Source: DATGMS01 sp040905145 (GTDB taxonomy: Bacteria; Bacteroidota; Bacteroidia; Cytophagales; Cyclobacteriaceae). From it: a DNA stretch of 64,000 bases. The stretch lies in assembly GCA_040905145.1 (NCBI GenBank), contig JBBDSC010000201.1:1-64000 (forward strand). Direction: 5' to 3'. A model generated the notes under the pieces. The model saw nothing but the letters and a program-made list of their open reading frames with translations, had not been told where the DNA came from and ran no database searches. This document shows, piece after piece, positions 8,742 through 17,016 of this stretch. How positions within the stretch are numbered: the stretch's first letter is position 1; every line of letters begins with the position of its first letter. Both the position numbers and the translations under genes were made by a program.

Positions 8742-9918
8742 TAGTAAAAGGGTTAAAGTTTTTTCCCTCCACCGCCATACCAATGGCACGGCAGACGGTT
8801 TTATCCCCATATTTGGTATTGATCCGGTCCAGAGCCTGATATAGGCGTATACTCTCTTCGGTGTCTTCAAAAAGGTTGATCTGATAATTGCCATGGACCA
8901 AACCGCTAAAGCGTACCCCAATCAACCGGATCAGTAACCTTCTGTTGTAAAGCTTGTTAAAGAGCTGTTTGATGATGGGGATCAGGTTATGGCTAGCGGA
9001 GGTGTAAGGAATCCGTTCTTGTAAGGTATGCGTATTAAAATCAGAGTAGCGTATCTTTACGCTTACACAGGAAGTAAGCTGTTTTTTTTGCCTTAACTTG
9101 GTGGCCAGCCGCTCGGTCATGGCGATCAAAGTCGCATCCAGCATCTTTACATCAATAGTATCTTGGCTAAAAGTATTTTCTGAGGAAATGGACTTGGCTT
9201 CCGTAAAGGGGATAACTGGCGAACGGTCAATCCCATTGGCCTTGTCCCAGATCACCAGGCCATTTTTGCCAAAGGCACTTTCCATCAGCTCACTGGGCAT
9301 ACTTTGCAGGGTGCTGACTTTCTTCACCCCCATACTGTAAAGCATATGGCTTGTTTTTTCCCCGATCATCGGGATTTTCCTTACCGATAAGGGCGCCAGA
9401 AAAGCCTTTTCCAACCCATAAGGGATTTCTTTTTCGTTATTGGGCTTGGCCTCCCCGGTGGCAATTTTGGAAACGGTCTTGTTTTCGGAAAGCCCTAGGG
9501 AAATGGGCAGACCGCTTTCTTGGAGGATCGTTTGTCTCAGTTCCTGTGCCATCCGGTAGCAGCCAAAGAACTTGTCCACTCCTGTGTAGTCGATATAAAA
9601 TTCATCGATGGACGACTTTTCAAACAAAGGCACCCGCCCCCCGATGATTTCGGTGATTTCATGGGATTTCTGGCTGTAGCGTTCAAAATCCCCCCGGATG
9701 ACCAGGGCCTCCGGACAAAGTTGCCTTGCCGTACGCATGGGCATGGCCGAGTGCACACCAAACCTTCTGGTTTCATAGCTGCAGGAAGCCACCACACCGC
9801 GATCCCCTGTTCCGCCTATCATGATGGGCTTGCCCAGGAGCCGATTATCGTGCAAACGCTCCACCGACACAAAAAATGAGTCCAGGTCCATATGCACAAT
9901 ACTTCGTTTCCCTTCCAT
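8734..9918 (-). CDS. dinB: DNA polymerase IV (Y-family translesion polymerase)
   Basis: DinB is an error-prone translesion polymerase. The 394-residue protein has the palm aspartate motif MDLDSFFVSVE at residues 10-20 and the second catalytic motif SSIDEFYIDYTG near 103. The helix-hairpin-helix/thumb region RKIPMIGEKTSHMLYSMGV is at about 185, and a little-finger domain covers the last 120 residues. No beta-clamp peptide is obvious at the C-terminus. The gene has a perfect GTTTATA-N-TATAAAC palindrome 6-20 bp upstream of its ATG, matching the operator of the S24 regulator gene, so it is probably damage-inducible. Confidence 0.96.
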   Translation of the reverse strand: MEGKRSIVHMDLDSFFVSVERLHDNRLLGKPIMIGGTGDRGVVASCSYETRRFGVHSAMPMRTARQLCPEALVIRGDFERYSQKSHEITEIIGGRVPLFEKSSIDEFYIDYTGVDKFFGCYRMAQELRQTILQESGLPISLGLSENKTVSKIATGEAKPNNEKEIPYGLEKAFLAPLSVRKIPMIGEKTSHMLYSMGVKKVSTLQSMPSELMESAFGKNGLVIWDKANGIDRSPVIPFTEAKSISSENTFSQDTIDVKMLDATLIAMTERLATKLRQKKQLTSCVSVKIRYSDFNTHTLQERIPYTSASHNLIPIIKQLFNKLYNRRLLIRLIGVRFSGLVHGNYQINLFEDTEESIRLYQALDRINTKYGDKTVCRAIGMAVEGKNFNPFTIN

Positions 9919-9923
9919 GATAT

Positions 9924-9961
9924 GTTTATATTATAAACTAAAATAGATTTGCAATATAAAC
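9924..9961 (-). promoter_or_regulatory. Tandem LexA-like operators upstream of dinB
   Basis: Site 1 (9924-9938) is GTTTATATTATAAAC, a perfect 7-bp inverted repeat around one central base. Site 2 (9947-9961), read on the minus strand, is GTTTATATTGCAAAT and fits GTTT-N7-AAAC with one mismatch. The centres are 23 bp apart, about two helical turns. A -7-like box, TATTTTAG, lies between them on the minus strand, so binding would block the promoter. The same GTTT-N7-AAAC form precedes the S24 regulator operon at 2546-2560. Confidence 0.6.
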
Positions 9962-10009
9962 ATTCTTTAAGGCATTTTAATAGAAAGATGGCAGGACTAT
10001 TTTTCCTGC

Positions 10010-10150
10010 TTATCCCTTATCGGGGTCTCCAGCCCGATTCCGAAAGTTGAGTCTGAACCCATGTTTGTACAAAGAAGCCTCCAATGTCGCCGGGACATTA
10101 TTTTTGCCGATGCTGTGGACTTTGCAATAGGTGGTCAGAAAATTTAGACC
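10010..10150 (-). pseudogene. Possible remnant of a Vsr-like endonuclease N-terminus
   Basis: A minus-strand open segment reads IGKNNVPATLEASLYKHGFR, then LNFRNRAGDPDKG, and stops. It resembles the start of very-short-patch/DUF559-type nucleases, which have a conserved (R/G)KxTxPE...LxxxGFRxRxN...PGxPDIV pattern. It ends right where the catalytic Asp-containing strand would continue, so only a fragment is present. No start codon is evident. The similarity is by eye and short, so chance resemblance cannot be excluded. Confidence 0.25.
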
Positions 10151-10189
10151 CGGGTGCGATGTAGTTATTTGAGTCTCATATCTCCGATC

Positions 10190-11113
10190 TCATATCTTAT
10201 TGCCCCTCAAAAATTCCTCTATTCCCATCCGTTTTTTGCCTTCCAGCTGGAGTTCCAGGATGGCGAGGACATTATCCCCGGTCTGGAAGTGCAAATGCTT
10301 TTTCCCATCCGTCTGGTATTTCCCCGGTTTTTTTCCGGATAAGTTCTGGAGCATTATTTGGGTAGCGTAGATCTTACAGGTTTTGCCATTGATTTTGGTC
10401 CAGGCAGCAGGATAGGGGGAGAGTCCCCTCACCAAATTATGGATGGCTTCTGCCGGTTGGTTCCAGTCAATTTCACCCGTCTCTTTAAAGATCTTTGGAG
10501 CATGGTGTTTGGCTTTGGATTCATCCTGGTTTTTTATCTGAATGCTGTCTTCTGCTAGGGCCTCCATAGTTTTGAGCACTAAATTAGATCCTCTGCGCAT
10601 CAATTTTTCGTACAAGGTCCCCAAATTGTCTTCCGGAAGGATGGCTTCTTTTTCCTGAAAAATAATGTTCCCCGTATCGATCTCATGTTTTAAAAAAAAG
10701 GTAGTTACCCCTGTTTCCTTTTCCCCATTGATAATGGCCCAGTTGATCGGTGCGGCCCCCCGATAGTCGGGTAAGAGGGAGGCATGTAAATTAAAAGTTC
10801 CCATGAGGGGCATGTTCCACACCATTTCCGGCAACATCCGAAAAGCCACCACCACTTGAACATCTGCCTGGTAGCTTTTAAGGTCTTCGATAAATTTGGG
10901 TGATTTTAGGTTGACGGGTTGTAATACGGGAATATCATGTTTTAAGGCAGCTGCTTTGACCGGCGAACCTACCAGCTTCCTTCCCCTTCCCTGAGGTTTG
11001 TCCGGCGCAGTGATAACCGCTACGACATTCCAACCATTATCCACCAATAAATCCAGGGAGGGCACCGCAAATTCCGGTGTCCCCATATAGATGATGCGTA
11101 AATTTCTGTTCAT
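10190..11113 (-). CDS. fmt: Methionyl-tRNA formyltransferase
   Basis: The enzyme formylates initiator Met-tRNA using 10-formyltetrahydrofolate. The 307-residue length is normal. The N-terminal Rossmann fold starts IIYMGTPEFAVPSL. The catalytic loop NLHASLLPDYRGAAPINWAI is near residues 107-126 with the family Asn-His-Asp arrangement. TGVTTFFLKHEIDTG follows, and the C-terminal OB domain includes VRGLSPYPAAWT. It lies 8 bp downstream of the NamZ-like gene on the same strand and is probably cotranscribed with it. metG at 6.7 kb also works on Met-tRNA but is on the other strand. Confidence 0.96.
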   Translation of the reverse strand: MNRNLRIIYMGTPEFAVPSLDLLVDNGWNVVAVITAPDKPQGRGRKLVGSPVKAAALKHDIPVLQPVNLKSPKFIEDLKSYQADVQVVVAFRMLPEMVWNMPLMGTFNLHASLLPDYRGAAPINWAIINGEKETGVTTFFLKHEIDTGNIIFQEKEAILPEDNLGTLYEKLMRRGSNLVLKTMEALAEDSIQIKNQDESKAKHHAPKIFKETGEIDWNQPAEAIHNLVRGLSPYPAAWTKINGKTCKIYATQIMLQNLSGKKPGKYQTDGKKHLHFQTGDNVLAILELQLEGKKRMGIEEFLRGNKI

Positions 11114-11121
11114 GCTAACCT

Positions 11122-12327
11122 TTAATCCTTATAGAGCAAATACCCTTTCCTCATTGTTTTATAATTATTCAGATCAGTCCTCCAAGAGTTCTTGATTTCT
11201 GCTTCGCCTTTTCCCGCAAGGATGTCTTTTCTCAATTGATCGGTTCCAGCCAGTTTATCAAAAAAACTGTTAAAGAAGTCAGTGTCTTTTTCGGATTTCT
11301 TATACATGTCCAGCAGGTAAGCCAAGGTAAACCGATGGGAGAGGGATTCTTCCCTTAAATCCCGGCCATAGCAAACCTGGTCCTCATGGGGCGGATTTTT
11401 GGACATCCCCTGGATATTTTTGGGAGTGAAGGTGAATTCGCCGTATTTTTTGTCCGGTGCCCCAAATACCTGAAAAGGGAAATAGGTCCCCCTTCCAACG
11501 CTGATGTCCGTGCCTTCAAAGAAGCATAGGGAGGGGTAAAGTCTAATGGAAATATCATTGGGTAAATTGGGGGAAGGTTTTATGGGTAAACTATAAGCCA
11601 TGGAATGGTCCCAGTTTTCTGTTGTGATCACTTGGATATCCGCCTGAGCTCCATTTTTAAGCCAGCCTTCCCCATTGATCATTTGCGCCAGCTCACCCAC
11701 CGTCAATCCATGGACCACCGGAATGGGATGCATTCCTACAAAGCTGCTGAATTCCTTTTTTAATAGGGGTCCATCTATATAATCGCCATTGGGGTTGGGC
11801 CGGTCCAGGATCAGTAGAGGTTTCCCACTTTCTGCACAGGCTTCCATCAAATAGTGCAAGGTACTGATATAAGTATAAAACCGTATCCCAACATCCTGTA
11901 GATCAAAGACAATTAAGTCCACATCGGCCAAAGCAGTCTCTGAAGGTTTTTTATTGTCGCCATACAAGGAGATCAAAGGCAAGCCGGTTTCTTTGTCCGT
12001 ATCATTTTTGACTACTTCCCCTGCATCAGCATCCCCACGAAAGCCATGTTCTGGTACAAATATTTTTTGTAATTTGATCCCTTCACCTAATAGAAAGTCC
12101 ACCAGGTGTAAATTGTTTTTTTGCGTCAATATGCTGGTCTGATTGACCACTAAGCCTACTTTTTTATCCTTAAGCAGGGGAAGGTAGGCTTCAGGTCTGT
12201 CCGCTGCCGGAAGGATCTCTGCTTTTGTTTGGTCCGGCTTATCCTTGGATTGCCTTGGGTCAGTTTTGCAAAAAACGAAATTGCTGAGTAAAAAAGTGAT
12301 TAGAAATATTAATTTTAAGGGCTTCAT
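11122..12327 (-). CDS. namZ: DUF1343 / NamZ-type exo-beta-N-acetylmuramidase, lipoprotein
   Basis: The protein belongs to the DUF1343 family (GH171). Characterised members (NamZ of Bacillus subtilis and Tannerella) release terminal MurNAc from peptidoglycan fragments. Seen here are the family blocks KVGLVVNQTSIL, KIFVPEHGFRGDADAGE, DLIVFDLQDVGIRFYTYIST and LILDRPNPNGD. After ATG 12327 (MKPLKL) comes a lipoprotein-like signal ending NFVFC. An upstream ATG at 12339 adds four residues. A periplasmic or outer-membrane-attached role in cell-wall recycling is the likely job. fmt follows after 8 bp. Confidence 0.87.
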   Translation of the reverse strand: MKPLKLIFLITFLLSNFVFCKTDPRQSKDKPDQTKAEILPAADRPEAYLPLLKDKKVGLVVNQTSILTQKNNLHLVDFLLGEGIKLQKIFVPEHGFRGDADAGEVVKNDTDKETGLPLISLYGDNKKPSETALADVDLIVFDLQDVGIRFYTYISTLHYLMEACAESGKPLLILDRPNPNGDYIDGPLLKKEFSSFVGMHPIPVVHGLTVGELAQMINGEGWLKNGAQADIQVITTENWDHSMAYSLPIKPSPNLPNDISIRLYPSLCFFEGTDISVGRGTYFPFQVFGAPDKKYGEFTFTPKNIQGMSKNPPHEDQVCYGRDLREESLSHRFTLAYLLDMYKKSEKDTDFFNSFFDKLAGTDQLRKDILAGKGEAEIKNSWRTDLNNYKTMRKGYLLYKD

Positions 12328-12366
12328 GTTAATTTGCATTTCTTTGTAACAAAATAAACCACTTCA

Positions 12367-13584
12367 TTGAATCTTTCCTACTTCATTGCCAAAAGAATCA
12401 GTTTTAAAAGAACCGGGGGTTTCACTGGGACCATTCACCGCATTGCTGTAGCAAGTATTGCCATTGGACTGGCCATCATGATCATTTCCTTTATGATCCT
12501 TGGTGGTTTCCAGAACGTGATTGCTGATAAGGTATTTTCCTTTACGGGCCATTACCAGGTTCACCAGTTTACTTTGAGCAATGACTTCGAAGAGTCACCT
12601 ATTAGTACCAGCAGCGAATTCTATACCAAATATCATCAACTGGATTTTATCAGGCATGTACAGGAATATGCCACTAAGCCGGGTTTGCTTAAGGGCGAGG
12701 AGGAGGTAGAAGGGGTGGTCATGAAAGGGATAGGACCTGATTTTGATTCCTTCTCTTTTTCTACTGCGATCAAAAAGGGGCGTTTTATCCGGTTTTCGGA
12801 GGAAGGGGCTTCCAATGAGATTATTCTAAGTAATAAAATCGCCAATAAATTGATGCTTGATGTGGGGGATAAGGTGATCATGTATTTTGTTCAGGACCCT
12901 CCTCGGTACAGAAATTTTGATATTGTGGGGATTTATGAAACTTTCTTGGAGGATTTTGATGACAAGATTATTTTAGGGGACATCCAGACCATTCGGAATC
13001 TCAATGGATGGGAAAAAGATCAGGTTGGTGGCTTTGAGGTTTTTCTTCATGACCCAGGGCGGATTGATTTCTATGAAGAGGAAATATACGAGGCGGTTGA
13101 TTACGATCTGAAAATGGTAAAGGCCACAGACAAATTCATCCAGATTTTTGACTGGCTTTATTTATTGAACAATAATGTGTATGTGTTCCTGGGGCTTATT
13201 CTTTTTGTGGCGGTATTCAATATGGTTTCCATTCTTTTTATATTGATTATGGAAAGGACCCAAATGATTGGGATCCTAAAGGCTTTGGGGGCTAAAAATA
13301 CCCAGATTAGGCAGATTTTTGTGTGGAATGGCATCCGGATTATCGGTAGGGGACTGTTATTGGGAAACCTCCTTGGATTGGGCTTTGGCGCCATTCAATA
13401 TTTCATGCGGGTCATCAAACTGAATGCGGAAAATTACTACATGAGCTATGTGCCCATTCACTGGGATTGGCTGATTATTCTGGGAATGAATTTGTTGATT
13501 TTACTGGTGACTACGGCGATTTTGTTTGTTCCGGCCATGGTAATCAGCAATATAAAGCCCATTAAAGCGATTCGTTTTGATTAG
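12367..13584 (+). CDS. FtsX-like ABC transporter permease (LolC/E type)
   Basis: This is a MacB/FtsX-type permease of 405 residues. It has one N-terminal membrane segment (IAVASIAIGLAIMIISFMIL, about 26-45), a large periplasmic domain at about 50-265, and three C-terminal membrane segments with the signature ILKALGAKNTQIRQIFVWNG. Bacteroidota annotate such proteins as lipoprotein-releasing (LolE-like) permeases. No ATPase gene is adjacent, so the partner must be elsewhere. The reading frame starts at TTG because an in-frame stop lies about 12 bp upstream and MNLSYFIAKR matches the family N-terminus. The gene diverges from namZ with only 39 bp between them. Confidence 0.88.
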   Translation: MNLSYFIAKRISFKRTGGFTGTIHRIAVASIAIGLAIMIISFMILGGFQNVIADKVFSFTGHYQVHQFTLSNDFEESPISTSSEFYTKYHQLDFIRHVQEYATKPGLLKGEEEVEGVVMKGIGPDFDSFSFSTAIKKGRFIRFSEEGASNEIILSNKIANKLMLDVGDKVIMYFVQDPPRYRNFDIVGIYETFLEDFDDKIILGDIQTIRNLNGWEKDQVGGFEVFLHDPGRIDFYEEEIYEAVDYDLKMVKATDKFIQIFDWLYLLNNNVYVFLGLILFVAVFNMVSILFILIMERTQMIGILKALGAKNTQIRQIFVWNGIRIIGRGLLLGNLLGLGFGAIQYFMRVIKLNAENYYMSYVPIHWDWLIILGMNLLILLVTTAILFVPAMVISNIKPIKAIRFD

Positions 13585-13621
13585 TGCCCATGCACATTAC
13601 GGTGGTGTATACATTTCTGTT

Positions 13622-13701
13622 CCTTGAATATTGAGTGTTCAACATTGATTATTGTTTATTTAAATATTCAACATTCGACGCTCAATTATCAATGTTCAAG
13701 G
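13622..13701. repeat. Intergenic word repeat (TTGAA-TATTGA type)
   Basis: An imperfect inverted repeat built from the words TTGAATATTGA, GTTCAACATTGAT, ATTCAACATT and CAATGTTCAAGG. The outer ends are CCTTGAATATTGA and the complement of TCAATGTTCAAGG. It lies between two convergent genes and could fold as a terminator-like hairpin for either. Confidence 0.55.
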
Positions 13702-13727
13702 AGGGAAAACGGGCAAGAGAAAAAGTG

Positions 13728-14474
13728 TCAATTAAATTCAGGAGGCCTAAGGGGTTTAAATAAACTCTTGACTTTCATATAAATGACCCCAAAAACCGCT
13801 TCCCTAAAAATATGTTGGCTCATCTTGGAGCTGCCCTTGGTTCTGTCGGTGAAGATAATGGGAACCTCAACGATCTTAAACCCTAGCTTCCATGCCGTAA
13901 ATTTCATCTCAATTTGAAACGCATATCCAATGAATTTGATCTTATCCAGGTCAATGGCTTCCAGTACTTTTTTGTGATAACACTTAAACCCAGCTGTAGT
14001 ATCTTTTATAGGAAGACCTGTGATAAACTGGACATATTTGCTGGCAAAAAAAGACATTAGCACCCTTCCCATTGGCCAATTGACCACATTCACCCCTGTA
14101 ATGTACCTGGAGCCAATGGCCATGTCATATCCCTGCTCAGCACAGGCTTTATATAATCTTACCAAATCATCGGGGTTATGGGAAAAATCAGCGTCCATTT
14201 CAAATATGTATTCATAATTGTTGGCTATGGCAAACTTGAAACCAGTGATATAGGCCGTGCCCAAGCCCATTTTGTTTTCCCTTTCGATTAAGAGTACCCT
14301 GTTGGGATAATAGGATTGAATGGATTTTACGGCTTCTGCTGTACCGTCCGGGGAATCATCATCAACGATCAATACCTCAAAGTCTCCAGGCAAACTCAAG
14401 ATCATAGAAACTATCTCCGTGATATTTTCTATTTCATTGTAGGTCGGTATGATGACGAGTTTTCTCTGGTTCAT
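13728..14474 (-). CDS. GT2 polyprenol monophosphomannose synthase
   Basis: This family-2 glycosyltransferase of 248 residues resembles dolichol/polyprenol-phosphate mannose synthases. It would transfer mannose (or another hexose) from a nucleotide sugar to a lipid phosphate at the inner membrane. Seen are the start KLVIIPTYNEIENI, the nucleotide-binding DDDSPDGTAEAVK, the metal motif FEMDADFSHNPDDL and the acceptor-site region IGSRYITGVNV. There is no C-terminal membrane domain, as in soluble DPM1-type enzymes. It stands alone; the 14475-14735 spacer shows nothing recognisable. Confidence 0.9.
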   Translation of the reverse strand: MNQRKLVIIPTYNEIENITEIVSMILSLPGDFEVLIVDDDSPDGTAEAVKSIQSYYPNRVLLIERENKMGLGTAYITGFKFAIANNYEYIFEMDADFSHNPDDLVRLYKACAEQGYDMAIGSRYITGVNVVNWPMGRVLMSFFASKYVQFITGLPIKDTTAGFKCYHKKVLEAIDLDKIKFIGYAFQIEMKFTAWKLGFKIVEVPIIFTDRTKGSSKMSQHIFREAVFGVIYMKVKSLFKPLRPPEFN

Positions 14475-14735
14475 GGTTCAAGGCTCAAAAATAGGATTAA
14501 AAGATAATTTTTACGACTTTAATGGAAGAATTAAACCAGATAAAGAATTTGGCTTCAAAGTTTTTCCATGGATTCTTCTATCAGAGAGGAGTTTAAGATC
14601 CGGTCCCTGGTAGACATTCCTCAATTTGAAAAGTGAATAATTAGTTCTGGCTGGTTTGCTGAAAGAAACATTTCAGTGTACAAGGGTACCGGTACTTCAG
14701 GAAGGAGAAAATACCCAACAAACTTATGAAAAAAA

Positions 14736-15530
14736 TCAGGATTTACATTGGTCCCGATACTTTTGGGCGTATTTGCTTCCATTTTGAGCGGCCTTTCTAA
14801 TGTCCTGACAGGCTTTGGTGGGATTTGTTTTCAACAGGCATACTCCACGTCTGGCCAAGGCTTCATAATGATCAGGCTCGGCTTTCAGAACTTTTTCAAA
14901 ATCCTCTAATGCCCATTCCATAATTCCCATCCGTAGGTATGCAAATCCCCGGTTATAGTGAGCAGAAAGGTTGTCCGGTTCATATTTTAAATACATGTTG
15001 AATTGGGCTGCCGTTCCCATGGGATCGCCCAGATTGGCTTGGGCAATGCCCCTATAAAAGTAGACGGAGGCCTCTTTTGGTTTAATGTTTCTTGCCAATA
15101 AAAGAAACTCATCAGCACTTTCGTAATTCTTGTTTTTGATCATGGCGCGTCCCAGCAGCAACAAAATATCATAATTTTCACTGTCATAAGCGGCTGCTCG
15201 TAGTAGGTATCTTTCTGCTTTGAGGTAATCTTTTTTTCCCCAGTAGACCTTCCCCATCCCTGCATAAGCCATGGCATTTTTTGGGTCCAAATGGATAATT
15301 TTTTGATAATCATTAATGGCTTCATGATATTCCTCCAGCTCCTCAAAGGAGCGGGCGCGAAGGTGCAGGGCTTTGATATCTGCCATATTTAAAAACAATA
15401 ACATATTAAACTCCCTGATGGCTTTTTGATACTGTTGGTGGTTGAAATAGGCTTCCCCCCGGTTAAAATCACCCAAACAAGAGCTGGTCATTAGGAGCAA
15501 AAAAGGGAAAATACTTCTTAAATTTCTCAT
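14736..15530 (-). CDS. TPR-repeat lipoprotein
   Basis: The 264-residue protein has a lipoprotein signal (LLLMTSSC, Cys18) and about seven tetratricopeptide repeats in tandem, for example YQKAIREFNMLLFLN, YHEAINDYQKIIHLDPKNA and YLKAERYLLRAAAYDSENY. A Cys pair occurs in the tail (VCLLKTNPTKAC and RDQC). TPR lipoproteins usually serve as assembly or scaffolding factors in the periplasm or outer membrane. No partner gene is adjacent, so no specific function can be given. Confidence 0.88.
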   Translation of the reverse strand: MRNLRSIFPFLLLMTSSCLGDFNRGEAYFNHQQYQKAIREFNMLLFLNMADIKALHLRARSFEELEEYHEAINDYQKIIHLDPKNAMAYAGMGKVYWGKKDYLKAERYLLRAAAYDSENYDILLLLGRAMIKNKNYESADEFLLLARNIKPKEASVYFYRGIAQANLGDPMGTAAQFNMYLKYEPDNLSAHYNRGFAYLRMGIMEWALEDFEKVLKAEPDHYEALARRGVCLLKTNPTKACQDIRKAAQNGSKYAQKYRDQCKS

Positions 15531-15636
15531 AAATATTTGCTGGTAAGAGGCGGATTTATCACTGAACTTACATCACTTTAGGGCAATTTAATCTTATGAA
15601 GCAAGAATTACCATACTTTGGTTTTGGTGCGAGTCA

Positions 15637-16107
15637 TTAAGTGCCAGCCAACACAAAAGGCAAATAGTTTTTATTCCTTTCATATTCACTTTTGATCATT
15701 AGTTTTAAATTGTTATTGTTCCTCATCAGAAAATACATAGCTCCCTGTGCCCGTAGAAGTTTTTCTTCTGGATCAATTCCAAGATTCACCTTATATAATT
15801 CTTTAAGGGAATTTCCAAACTCCTTATTCATGCTGAATTCTTTACCCTTATAATTTTTTAAAATGGAAGAAAAGTTGGTCAATAAATGATCTATATAAGC
15901 TAAATTATTATTGACTAATTCTGAAAAACAGGCATTATTAGTTGCCTCAACAACCCTTTTAATTAGATATTCCTTGTCATTGTAACGTGCTTTTTCAATT
16001 GTAATAAAGTCTTCATAATTTTCTGATATATCACAATTTGTCAGTGAGAAGGAATTACTTATTAAGGTTAAAGAAATAGAGAGGATCAGTAGCTTTTTCA
16101 TGGTCAT
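15637..16107 (-). CDS. Hypothetical secreted protein
   Basis: This is an unrecognised 156-residue protein with a clear Sec signal peptide (MKKLLILSISLTLISNSFS). The mature part is mostly helical and asparagine-rich, with Cys residues at NCDIS and NACFS that could form one disulfide. The region is more AT-rich than its neighbours, which can mark acquired DNA. ATG codons at 16107 and 16101 are both possible; the second gives the more typical signal peptide. Confidence 0.65.
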   Translation of the reverse strand: MTMKKLLILSISLTLISNSFSLTNCDISENYEDFITIEKARYNDKEYLIKRVVEATNNACFSELVNNNLAYIDHLLTNFSSILKNYKGKEFSMNKEFGNSLKELYKVNLGIDPEEKLLRAQGAMYFLMRNNNNLKLMIKSEYERNKNYLPFVLAGT

Positions 16108-16217
16108 GTCTCCGTATTCATGGTTGTTAAAGAGGATATCACCTCTAAACCTAACTATTTAGTTTTAAAAATGAAAGTTTTAGTTATTTTTTTTATTATA
16201 TTTTTTTCATAAGGCTC

Positions 16218-16252
16218 ATTGCACCTGAGCGGAGCGCAGCCGAAGGGGCAAT
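16218..16252. repeat. REP-like palindrome
   Basis: ATTGCACCT pairs with AGGGGCAAT (8 of 9) around a GC-rich core GAGCGGAGCGCAGCCGA. The core resembles the CTGAGCGGAGTCGAAGG type of short intergenic repeat seen in many genomes. It lies 26 bp past the vapC stop. Confidence 0.4.
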
Positions 16253-16277
16253 AGCAGACAGGGTAGGTTGGTTTATG

Positions 16278-16670
16278 TTACCACGCTATCACTTCAATAC
16301 CGGGTACATTTGCAAAATGCCTGTCCCTTGTCACGATGGGAAAGTGGTAGGATTTGGCGAGGGCAGCTATCCATATATCATTTTCGGGTATGGGCGTGTC
16401 CTGTTTGGCCAACACGGACTTTAATTTCCCATAACTTAAGGCGGCTTCTTCATCAATTGGGTAAATGTTGCACTGCCGGGCAAAACCCAGGATGTTTTCC
16501 AGGTTCTCTTGGGGACGGGTTGATTTCATGGCTCCATAATACAGCTCTCCAAGCACAGTGATGGGCAGGTTTATAGCCTCCAGCCCGCCGACCTTTTGGG
16601 CGATGACAGCATCACCGTTCAGGAAGGGCACAATTATATTGGTATCCAAAAAACAATCTTTACCAACCAT
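16278..16670 (-). CDS. vapC: VapC-type PIN-domain toxin
   Basis: This PIN-domain ribonuclease of 130 residues would cleave RNA, usually tRNA or rRNA, and arrest growth when free of antitoxin. The four acidic residues of the active site are present: Asp9 (FLDTNI), Glu42 (LGELYYG), Asp98 (ENDIWIAA) and Asp116 (TRDRHF). The start overlaps the end of the antitoxin gene by 11 bp, the usual translational coupling of type II pairs. The pair sits directly downstream of hisB on the same strand. Confidence 0.93.
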   Translation of the reverse strand: MVGKDCFLDTNIIVPFLNGDAVIAQKVGGLEAINLPITVLGELYYGAMKSTRPQENLENILGFARQCNIYPIDEEAALSYGKLKSVLAKQDTPIPENDIWIAALAKSYHFPIVTRDRHFANVPGIEVIAW

Positions 16671-16878
16671 CTGTATCTATTTTTCTACATTCTTGGGAGG
16701 CCCCAATAAAAATTTCAGCATCCTGGTTACTTAAAATGCCAGCAAAGCCACCCACCGAAGGACGGGCCGGCCTATGTTTCTCCCGTTTTAGTGTGGCGGT
16801 CAGTTTTTCGATGACGGCCTCATCCTGAAGCTTCAGGAATTCCTCTATAAAGGTGATTTTCATTGTCTGTATATCCAT
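16660..16878 (-). CDS. VapB-like antitoxin
   Basis: This small protein of 72 residues would bind and inhibit the downstream PIN toxin. The N-terminal region (MKITFIEEFLKLQDEAVIEKLTATLK) is helical, and the C-terminal half is proline/glycine-rich and probably wraps the toxin. It is not a standard AbrB or RHH antitoxin; Bacteroidota encode similar short helical partners. A TTG at 16902 would add eight residues, but ATG 16878 is preferred. Function rests mainly on the coupled PIN gene. Confidence 0.78.
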   Translation of the reverse strand: MDIQTMKITFIEEFLKLQDEAVIEKLTATLKREKHRPARPSVGGFAGILSNQDAEIFIGASQECRKIDTDGW

Positions 16879-17016
16879 GTCGGGTTCAATTTGTTTGTCC
16901 AAAGATAACGGTTTTCATCGGTTTTGACGTTGACTTGGATAGGCTGTTGAATGAACTTAAAAAATGAAATAGGGGTTCACAGCAACTAAAATCAATGGAG
17001 TCTTACAGCTGGATTT

